Below, piece by piece: positions 1-12,000 of a DNA stretch of 64,000 bases (positions within the stretch are counted from its first letter, which is position 1; each line of letters opens with the position of its first letter). The stretch comes from Xestospongia muta (taxonomy: Eukaryota; Porifera; Demospongiae; Haplosclerida; Petrosiidae). The stretch spans positions 994,501 through 1,058,500 of the forward strand of contig OY848917.1 of assembly GCA_963693285.1 (NCBI GenBank), read 5' to 3'. Made by a program: the position numbers and the translations under genes. The notes below the pieces were generated by a model, which was not told the DNA's origin, did no database searches, and saw only the letters and a program-made list of their open reading frames with translations.

Positions 1-4
1 ATAG

Positions 5-3000
5 CTATTTGGTGATAGTATGATCATAGCAGCTTGTAGTTCCAGGGAAGATAATTCACATGTTGTGGAATACTTAATTGACAAAGGAGGTGACGTTAAT
101 CTTCAAAATAATGTGAGTATTAATTATTAATATATATATGTATATCCACACGCACACTCACACACACACACATTATATTTGGAAAGATTCATTGTGAAAA
201 AAGTTCAAATGTGAAAGTTTCACCATCTACAATAGATATAATCTTTGCTTTATTTTAGATGTGCCATGCCACGCTGTCTTATCAATATACTTTTTAGTGC
301 TTATCATGATACTTATACCAGGTGTATATAGTCATATCACAGGCAATGCCTATAATCACTTTGGTCTGTACATATGTATACACCATACCCACACACACAC
401 ACATCTGTGCATACACACATACTCGTACATATAAACCTATACATGCACATACATTTTTCTTTCAAAATAAAGTCACAATTCTAAATTCCAATATTAGGCT
501 TTATCTGTATATAATGTATTTGAATAGCAGATCTATCTACTGGTATAAATTTAATAGCTATCTTCTTTAATTTCCGTTGTTTAGTTTTCTTTTCCTTTAT
601 ATTAATGGTAATGTAGACAATAGACTGACTTAATGTATCTGGTTATCAGTATATTTGGCCTATCAATTGTTCTTTTTTTCTACCATATAGACAAAGGGTT
701 ATCAATAGTATTACACTACATTATACCACTGTCTATTGTTTGATACAAACAGGTTGTAGTACATTTAATATATTTATAGTATATGGTCAGAGTACTATAT
801 TGTAGACCAAACAGGAGAGTTATAGATACAGTGTAGTGTAAAGAAAAATGAAGCAAAGGTCTACAGGTTCAAAGGTTATTTTTATCATAACATACTGTAT
901 GTACAACACAGTACAATATAGATTGGACTATAATGTGTATGGGTTGGTGTTTGATATTATGGAATTTAAAAATGATGTCATAATTCCAATATTGGGCTGT
1001 ATTTAGATACAGTGCAGGTTCCTTGTCACCACTACAGGTAGTCATTGCAAATGATCAAACATTATAGTAAAAGGAATTTTTTCGTCATAGTTAACAACTG
1101 CAAATTTACCAGACTGCCCTTTCATTTAGGGGTGTGACTCTCTGGGGTTGAGACTATATCAGACTGCTATTTCATTAGGGGGTGTGGCAGTTTGGAGATA
1201 TAACTAGATGTTAGGATTTTTCTAGATAAAATGATATGATGTCATTTTATTCATTCTATGCTCCTTGTCAGCACTTTGGTATCATATATACACTTTGAAA
1301 TTCTATGATATCATATGACAATAGTAGATATACTAGTATAATAGATAGTGACAGTGTTCACATAGTTAATGGAATATGTTTATTATATGATGATTTATCT
1401 GTTATTATCAGGATGAAGATACTGCACTTCACCGGGCCTCATATAATGGACATGTTAATTCTATAAAGCTTCTACTGGAAGGAGGAGCTAATGTAAATGT
1501 AAAAGATAAGGTTAGTATTATACAAAATAATGAACATTATCTGTTACTTTACCAATCATTATAATGTGCTATACTTACCATCCTGTATGAACATGCATGT
1601 ACAATGTTCTTGAGAATATAGTGCTTTTATAATTACCATGTCTATACTGTCAGTGTAACAGTGTAACATGTTTGTGTTATTAATAGAAAATATATTTCTG
1701 TAAGTATTATTAAAATTGATCTCTTCTTCCAGTTTTTTTCTATTTTCAATTATTTATTAATTAATGTTATATGGACTATAGTCTGTGTGAGTTGAGAAGA
1801 GCCCCTATTAATATTCAGTGTGATAAACATGAAATGTAGCATGAGGAATTTTCTCACTCTATTACATGTAATTTACACTGCAGTACTTTTTAACTATATC
1901 TATTATTTTATTCCTATGATTGTTATTATGTATTTGTTCACATAATTAGAGCATAATTTTGAATTGTTGATGTGACAAATGACTGTCTGACCAAGGTGAA
2001 AATTGTTTTTTGTTAAATCCTCAAAGGTGAAAAAGAGTTCCAAAAGTATGCTATTAGAAATGTATGGAGTTTTCTAGTTCCTCTGCCTTTTCGTGCCACC
2101 AGAGTGCTAAGTTTTACGTATATATAATATAGTGCATTTCCAAACTGAATCATTTGGTATAAGTCCATTATGCATAGCTTGTAAAAAGTTATTCACATGT
2201 CTGAGTGGGTCTTCTCAATTTATACAGACTACAGACATAGTCAATGTGTCAGTAGTATTAGACTACAACTATTTTTTGTTAAAGTGGTTATACTATGATG
2301 TGTTTCATAATGTAATGATATATTTAGATAGAGTATGCTAATGTTATAAAAAGATATTTAGCAAAATATAAACACTAAACCATGCTTTTTATATCAATGA
2401 AATTACCCGCTATTTTAAAAGCATATGTAACTTTTTACATATTAACTATTACTAAGCCTCACTCATTGATATACTTACTAAAAATGTTAACTATACATTT
2501 AGTTTGGTTTGACTACAGTTACTAGTAACCTGTGAACACTTCTGTTAAGTTTTATTTTATATTGTTTGTTGACTATAATATAACAACAAGTAGTCACTAG
2601 AAAATGATAAAAGTAGTTAGTCACTTAATATATTTTATGTTCTTAGCAGAAATTAAGGTGTTGCATCCTTCATTATTTTTCTTGTGGCATCTTTTTTTAT
2701 AAGACACATCCACAAAGAGACTTCCCTGATACTTTATAAGTTGCAAGAGAAACCTTACTAAATCTAGACCCTACCTTTTAAGTTCTAAAATTAAAAGAAG
2801 CCAAGTTATTAGCATTACTGGACAAACATATTCTAGAGGCCAGCCCCTTAGCTAGTAAAAAAGGTTTTTTGGTAGTGTACACATAGTACACTTGTCAAAG
2901 GGAAGTTACACATTATGTAACATTATGTTACTGTGGTTTATAATTATTACTCTTTCCAAGAAGTATTTGGATATGACAGAGTTAAACCTGATATTTCGTT

Positions 3001-6000
3001 GTGGTATGTATATATTTGTGACTTTATTAATTGGCTTTTGGTCATTATACTACATTACTTAACGTTTTGATATCTAAAAGGTGAATGAGAAGAAATCCAT
3101 TGTTGTTGTAGTTTACCCTCTACTTACATTGATACATGACCAGGTTGATATTATCTCTAATATCTAAAGGAAATGTTGTTAGCAGTGATTAACATTTAAT
3201 GTGGTTTACTCAAGTGCCTGTTAACCAAACTATGGTTTTACCAGGAATGTTATTAGTAAAGTTGTTCTCTATCACACTCTTCCTCTCTAAGTAAACAGGT
3301 GGTACCTTAAGGCAATTAGCCTTGTACCCAGGTACTCAATGAAAGGAAGGAATACCTGGTAACTACTGGTTGCTCATGTAGTATAATTATTGTACTTTAT
3401 GTCAATAATAACATGATAATTAGAGGATTTAATTGAAATGAGAAATAAATGGAGTAGGTTTATACTGATGAAGTTTAAGCATGGCTTGAAACTGTGTCTC
3501 TTGAGAAGTCTATTACATACCTAGAGACATTGAAGATGTTGATTAGTTGTTCTGGATGTATAGCTTCAATGGACAATAGCTGCTTTTTTAAAAGGATAGA
3601 TGTGATCTTCCTGGTTGCTTTAGAGCGTAAATTAGAGCATTTGAGAAGTTACTATCAGCACTACATGTACCTATCATAGATGGTTGAAGATTACAGTAAA
3701 AGGAATTGTTACATCATAATTGACAGAGGATTACTAGAGTATACTATTTTCCTACAATTCTAAGGAAATCACACTCTTGTTCAAACAGTACTTACTAGGT
3801 GTTCCTTCTCATCATAACATACAAAGTGTATATATTAATAATGATTATAATATATCATTACTATACTAAATCTTTTAGTCCTCTTCTTTGTATAAATGTT
3901 ATTAGACCTTACTATAAAATGTCCTACTTGTATTATGAAAATGACTTTGTATTTATTCTTTTAGTATGGATGTCGACCTCTTTTATGTGCTTATTTATGT
4001 GAAGAACAATCTAAAGAAGGTACTATTGAGGGACTGATGGAAGCTTGTCCTGCAGACATTGAAGAGATATATACTGTAAGTATCAATAACTATAACAGAC
4101 AAATATTTGTACATTGTTAACAACAATTAGTCATAAAATGAAGTTGTCTTAATTATGAAGTCAATGTGATGTGTTTTGTACAAGTGAGCATTGTTTACAT
4201 CTTATAAGTGTGTTGTTTGTTTTCATTGTCCATTATTGATACATGTATCTGTCCTTGTAGCTTTAATAATAATGATTTAATTTTAAGACTTGTACATGTA
4301 GGTATGTCTTATGTATACAATAAGTTATTCAATCATTATCATGGTCATTTGAACATTATGCTGGGGGTGTGATAGATGGTATCATATGAGGTAAATGGAG
4401 GAATAGCTAGAAAGTAAATGAAAACATAATATATATTGGATAAATAAAAGGACACACCCACAACCTTCATATCACATTCACTTACACAAAGTACATCCAA
4501 CCAGATTATGTTATTAACATATTATATCCTAATCAGTAATTTCATGTAACGTTAATTAACAATTTTATTGAAGTATTAATCACACCTACATGCAAAGCTA
4601 TTCTTTAATGATGACACTTTTATACATGTATTTTCTGCACTATATGCTGAAAATTGATTGAGTTGATCTATTAGACCACACCCAATTCATAAAATATTTC
4701 ATTATAATTTTATCATAATACATTATAATTATCAATACCAGTTATACCCAAAATTATACTAACTTAATAAGTTCAATTCTATTCAATCCTATTCAATATA
4801 ATCCATTGATCTCTAGTATATGGTAGTCATGATCACAAGGTGACATAATGTAGTGTTTTATACTCCAGGTGATTTGTTTATATAATTTACTACTGACATA
4901 ACAAGTATACATGTATGTAATGTTATGAAATAGTTAGTGATACTACTAAAATAGACTGATCATGAAAAAATAGTAGCTGTTGTAATACTCAAGGAAATAG
5001 AGTATTTAGTGATACAACTAAGATTGTTTAGTTTATATTATAGACATAATATAATTAATTAATTATCATGTATTTCTCTATATTATAGGAATACCAATTA
5101 TTGACAGCTGCTGAGAACAATGATGTTGAAAATTTCAAGAAAATGTTGACAGCCGATGTTAATATCAATATTGGCAATATTGTGAGTCAAGTTATTCATA
5201 CAAATATTTGTCAGTATTATGGTATATAATGATAGCTTATTTAGTAAGCCATTACACACCTTGTTCTATGGAACTATCATAAAATCTAATACTATATATG
5301 TTTGTTTAGTGTTATGTTTAAATGTTATATACTCAATAGATATATCTTGTACCTTTGTACATGAGTTATGTAACAAGTTATGACAAGATATATTATCATA
5401 ATAATATGACATATAAATTGATATTTCAGTATTATAATACATGACATTAGTGAATTAAAGATTACTAAGTAATTTATGTATTACAACAATGTAGTAATGT
5501 TTTGTATAATTAAATATATCCATTATTACATGTAGTTATTGTATTATCACATGTTTTTATTATTTGTTTCTAGTTTGGAGAGACTGCTCTCCATTTTGCT
5601 GTACTGAACAACAGTATTGATGTCACAAAGTTACTTTTAAAGATCCCTAATATTGAAATCAATGCCAAAAATTTTGTAAGTATATCAAATTACTTCTACA
5701 TCAATACATCATACATAATCATAAATTTCATAGCTTCCTATGGAAGCTGGAGACGGACATTCCTATTCCTATTTCCAATTTCATTTGCGGACCTTATATT
5801 CTAATTAAAGATGCAGTTGATGGGTTCCAATTCTAATCTACTACCAAAATCAGGAACCCAAGCCAACTAGAAACATCTCGCCAATACTCAATTCTAAGAA
5901 ATGGCTCACGGTACTTGTTTTATTAAGTAACAAGAAAATCCTAGAATGGTGCATGTGCCAAAAATGGAATTAGGAATAAGAAATTGGAACTCATCTACTG

Positions 6001-9000
6001 GGTCGTTAATTGGAATATTTTAATACAAAAACGTGCGTGGAAATAGGAATACGTATATCTGTCTTTAGCTTCCATAAAGAATAGTATTAAATTATGTCAA
6101 CTTTACTTTAAATGTGATGAGAATGTCCCACTTTGTCTACTAAGTTAGAATATATACAATTTTACCTAGCATATGATATCACTGTAACTGTACAACCTGT
6201 AATTATGATATATATCGTTAAGCTTTTACATGTACATGATCAGACTTTACTCCACCCACATTGTTACCCTGGTTTTCAATAAATCATTGACTAATTCTTT
6301 TTCTTTATTTAAAATTAAGAATGTTACATTGTCTGTTGTCTCTGTTAGTATATTGACAATGTACTTTAACTAATAATGTCACAATATGTACTTTTTATAT
6401 AAAATAATGATCACTATATGAAATGGTTTGCTTTCTCATTTGTCATTTATTTGACTACAACTGTCAGGGTCATGTATCTCCACAACATTAATGGAGATAA
6501 CAATACCATTACTAACTATGGAAGTACATACTTCTTACACATATATGTACAATATGAGATCATAACCATATCAACAATATTATGATAGCATTGATTAATA
6601 TTGTTGTTACCAATAAGTCTAGTAAACAGAGAGTTTTCCATAATATATTTATTAACTAATGGAGACAAAGTTTGTAGAGTACATAGTTGAGACAATGAAT
6701 CACTAGTTACAATCATTGTTGAATGGAGAAGCTATTTATTTATTCTGTATGTCTATGTATGTCACACTTGGAATGCTTCTCAGAATCTGTAACCACAAAA
6801 AAATGTATCATAGATGAGACTACATGTAATAATAGGTTTGTTCAGTTTTCTAGCTACTAAGAAAGTAAAAGGATCAGATAAGCAAGGATATGTCCTGATT
6901 ATTGAAAGAAGCTGTATATACTAATAGTTAAGAAACAGCTACTCACTAACTAGTGGACTTACATGTCTTATAATTAAATTACTACTAGTGACCCTGAGTT
7001 ATAAGTATAGACTCCATAGCTTATTACATTGCTTTTGAATGTTACTACTTTAGAGTTAAGTTAGACTATACTACTGTCATGACAATTAAATTATCATCAA
7101 TATTGCATATTTTAGTTATTTTACAACAGGGTATAGTTATTGCATTAAATATATCAACTAGTTGTATTTTTGTGTACATATTTGGTGAACACATGACTGA
7201 CTTAGTTCCCTTTTATTTCTTTAACTTAATCCTCACTTTTTAATAGGTTTATAGACATAGATATATAGTAACTTGCTATATGACTCTAGTCAGTATTTCA
7301 GACTATTTGATGATGATTCTTCTCACTTTATACCACAAACATAAAGTTGATGATAATATTATGTTTATGTTATATCAACAATAGCTATGTATATGGAATA
7401 AGTGTGTCTTGTACTTGTAACTTTATATGTTAAAGGTGTTATGTGTTCATACTACTAGTGTGTAGATATGACATACTAAAATGAAGTAGCTCGCAAACTT
7501 TAGAAATTTCTATCTAGAACGTTCTATACGATGTAGCACTAAATTTTGGAAGGACTATATTGTCTTACATAAGCATTTTGTGAAATACATTTTGTGGATT
7601 AGTTAACATAATTTTGATAAGCCACACCCAGATCCTTACATGTTACTTCACATGTACTTAGCTAGTCCAGAAAAGCTGATGAATGTATTGCAACTTCAAA
7701 TTATAATATCTTACTGTTGTTGTCACACCCTACTCTACTTGTCTATCTTGCTTTCTCCTTTAATGTAATCATTCCTGTCTTCTAGTTTATACTATCTATA
7801 GTTTACATGTTACTTCATTGTCAGTATTATATTACAATATAGTAGATGTTTAGACAAAACAGGTATTTATCCAAAGCAGGCTTTTATTTATTATATAACA
7901 TTAATTGGTTAGACATAATTCTATTGTAACAATGACTGGTTACTAAAAATGTAGTGATATAACTATGACATACTAAAATGTCATTAATGTCTTTAGTAGT
8001 AGTGACAGATTTTTTATATAGAACATTCTATACCCTATATCACTGACTTTTTGAGGGACAGTTTTTCAGGAATTGTCTACATAAGTTTTTTGAAGAATAA
8101 AGTTTTACAGAATCAATGGGTTAATATAATTATGGTATGAAACACCCAGATTCTTGCATATTACTTCACATGTATTTTGCTAGTCCAAAAAAGCTTGAGA
8201 ATTTCTGGCAACCTCTAAGCATAATATCTTACTGTGTCTGCTACACCATGCTCTACTGTCCTTTTGTCTATTCCTGGTTTCTGCTTTTACACAAATATCA
8301 AGTACATGTATGTTCCTCTGCTTGCTCATACTATCTGTAGTTTGTGGTCTTCAGTGTTGGCATTACATCTTTAGATAGTGATCTCCAATGATCATATAGC
8401 TACATCTTTGTATCTGTTTGTTGAAAATATTAATTCCATGTAGTAACTAAGTCTGCAATGAGATGGTTAAAACATTGCACTGTTCTAAACCTAAATGCTT
8501 TCACCTCAAAGCACAATATCAACATAATAGAAATGGTCTGTATTGTACATATATGTAGTTATGATAGGTTGTCTGTTATGATAACTAAAGGTCAAACACA
8601 AACATTATGGTTTGTGATATTACATATTTAGTTATGTCATAGTCCAATCTTAATACTGCTTTTCACATAATGAGTGTTTTATGTCAGTTTATCTTAGAGA
8701 GTGAAATATTTTCAAGTTTTTAATTTTATATCATGTACTAATAAACTATGTTATTATTAAATATACATAATGTTTTAATACAGGATAATGTCATTATACA
8801 TTTTATTTGTTTTATCCATGTAGATGGGTGAGACTCCAGTTCATTTGGCTTCCAACTATAACTATGTAGATATACTCAAACTACTAGTGCAACACAAAGC
8901 ACCTTTAGATGTGAAAAACAATGTAAGTATTTTAGTGATATTATATTTTTCTTAGATCAGTCCATTGAATAATCATAAATATAACAATTGTCTGTAAGAT

Positions 9001-12000
9001 GATTTTAATATATAAAAAGTCTATGAAAACATTAGTACTATATTCTTCACTAAAGCATACTTATTAATTATGTCATATATTACTATGTAATTATTGTTTA
9101 CAATGTCTCCTCCCATAATGTAAACATTACATAATAATACAAACAGCTTTACAAAAGATGTTAGTATATTACAATATGTATATGTAGTGGTTTCTATTGT
9201 CCACACTGACTAGAAGTATAGTACTACTTATATTGTACATGTCATTGATAACAATAGACGGTGATCATGTAGTTATTTAAACAAGGTACTTTTAATTCAT
9301 GTACAGAAATAGTAGGTTTTTTAGTTAATATCTTGTTGATGATTGCTGTACAATAACAATGTAAATCATGTATTTAATACACAGTATATAAAGAAGACAT
9401 ATTGTAAAGTATACTTTGTTCATGTTGAGACTGAACACTAACTCTGTGTTATAACTGTGGGTAGGAATGAGTTAGAGAGAAATGATTTGTACCATTGAAA
9501 ACACCTCATAAGTTCACAAATGTTATGAAAAGCTAGAGCACATCTGTCTAGGAAAGTTTAAAACTATAAATCCCATAAAGTGAATGGCATTCTTCACATT
9601 CCACCATGACGATGTCACACATATTTTGTATATTATTAATGAACATTTATACAAGCATTCTCCAGCTTCCCTAGAAAATTTTAGAAATTGTTGAAAATGC
9701 CTTTAATACTAAAAATAAGATAGATTAACTTCAAACAAGATAGAACAACTTCAAAGAACCACTAGCTTCAATAGACTTACCAAAAACGTTCCACCTATAA
9801 TACCACTCCCTAGATCATTGATGTTGTCATAATTGAAATTCCACTAAACCATAGTCATTCTCAACATGAACAGAGTATACTGTATATTGGGAAACTTTCA
9901 TGTTGGGATATTTTTGCAAATTGGTGAAATTGTGGTTTTTTTGTGAATATAAATTTTGCAAATTTGTACCATGTTTCCACCCACTTGCAATTATTATTGT
10001 TTGACCACACCCTAAACATGTTTTCTCACACCTGGACTCGACAATGGAAGATACGTTCGAAACGGAATCCTGTATGAAAGGATACCATGTTTATAAAGAG
10101 GTATAGACATCCAATGGAGAAGAAATCATTTTTTTACTAAGTATTGCCATGTGGTCGGTCACCCTTAATCAGATTTTCTGCTTAACCATTTGCTACGCCC
10201 ATAATTGTAAGAAATTGGCAAAGGATATTTTTACAAAGGAGTTAAATTTGTGAAATTCGCAAAAATTTTGCAACATGAATGTTTCCCAATATACAGTAGT
10301 AGGCAATGATGTCATTACAACTACACTCTTATAATGAGATTTGTTTGTTATTATCACCTTTTATATTGATAATTACATTACTTACCTTAGCTTCTCTTTG
10401 TAGTATCAGTTTGAGCATATGACTCAATTTATCTGTCAAGTTGTGAAATATACTCAGATACGATGAAACTCTTTTTGTTTAAATTGTACTTAACTCTAAG
10501 CCTGTTGATAGTGACACATTAAACTAATAGGTATACTCTGTCTGACTTGAGTTGAACTACCTAGACATGTAAATAACTTTGCTTTTTTACATGCTATCCA
10601 CATGGAACTTGTACCAATCAATTCAGCTTGCAAATGTGCATTTTATATATAAAATTTGGCTCTCTAGTGCAACGAGAAAGTAGCAAACTATAAACTCCAT
10701 ACATTTTCAATGGAATATCTTCCTTATACTTCAAATTCCAGACCTTCGAATAACACTTTTCACCTTGAGAAGTCAGCCGTGTGTCGCGTGGTAATTCATA
10801 ATTACAGTTCTAATTATATGAACAGATGTTATATTATAACAATTATTACTATTAAAATAATAATCAGATATTGACTTTTGCGATTTAAGGCAGCTATAAA
10901 CCCACTGAAAAGAACCTTTTAACTAAGAAGAAAGACTGAGAATGTCTAGAACTATTCGTCATCAGAACTATCAGATTGATCAGAATCATCAGACTCATCT
11001 GAGTTTGCAACCTCAGTTTCTTTCCCCTTTGTATCTTTACAAACGGGTGGCAAAAACGTGGTCTATTCGTATGACATTCACGTGAAGAAGTAATGAATAA
11101 TATTAAAATGTACTTCAGTGTTAAGTGTATAAAGTAGGTGAGAAAATACCTCACCTTACATTCCATGCATAACAAACTTTATTTTTAATGAAGGGCTCAA
11201 CTCAACTCAGAGAGAATGTAGTTTGTATTTTTGATATCTATACTTCAAAACTAATAACATACTCTATACTTACTTGACATTCTTGTTACCATGTAATACC
11301 AACTTGTGATATATTTATTCCTTTTATATCATTTGTCTTGTCTGTCATTTATTAGACATGTGACAATTATCAGACTAAATTTGACAACACTTGATATTAT
11401 AGTACTTCTCTTATATTGTGTCCATTTAATTTAGTGACACTACTGAGATAATACTCAATTATTATATTTACCAAATTATATACTAATCACCTGTTTTTGT
11501 CATGACTATGATTTAACAAGATATCTTCTTTTATTTCAGTATGGTAATACACCTCTTCATGATGCCTGCAGTAGAGGATTTACTGAAGCAATAGCATTGT
11601 TGCTATCCACCGGTATTGTTAATCCAAATGAAACTAACAATTATAACGAAACTCCCATTGAACTAATTAAGCCTGATGATGAAAATCGCTTCGAAATTTT
11701 AAAGCTTTTTCTTCCATTTGAACAATGCCGTGAAAGCTATCCTATTGATTCCTATGCCAAAGTTTTTTTCTGTGGAAATACAACAGCTGGAAAGAGTTCT
11801 TTAGCTGCAGTCTTAATTCAACGAGCCAAGAAGGGTAGTAACCACAAGTTTAATCTATTAGAGTGTGTCACTGATGTTGTACCATTAACAGCTGGTATAG
11901 CTACACATACACTGCAATCACATGAGATTGGTAATGTCGTTCTTTATGATTTAGCAGGTCACCGAGAATACTATAGTAGCCATACTGCAGTACTTGAGCA

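Larger units (their letters stand above)
5..8922 (+). other. Gene A ankyrin exon block and its introns
   Basis: Six phase-0 exons of 93-111 nt (5-112, 1412-1510, 3965-4075, 5089-5181, 5574-5675, 8824-8922), each close to one ankyrin repeat. Typical helix motifs are visible: DEDTALHRAS, FGETALHFAV and MGETPVHLAS, followed by LLL and a hairpin with D-V-N or N-A-K. Exon 3965-4075 is the least typical repeat. The introns (0.4-2.9 kb) are AT-rich; ORFs in them are chance frames. CA microsatellites lie at about 150-170 and 388-405. Confidence 0.8.

Noticed and set aside
322..570. Open frame of 82 codons
   Set aside because: It is driven by a CA/TA microsatellite (Tyr/Thr/His run), lies in an intron, and the frame is not kept in the matching copy 2 region.
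8137..8340. Open frame conserved at 50007-50210
   Set aside because: It lies in an intronic tandem repeat shared through the segmental duplication. Conservation follows from recent duplication; residues vary without a codon pattern and no splice context was found.
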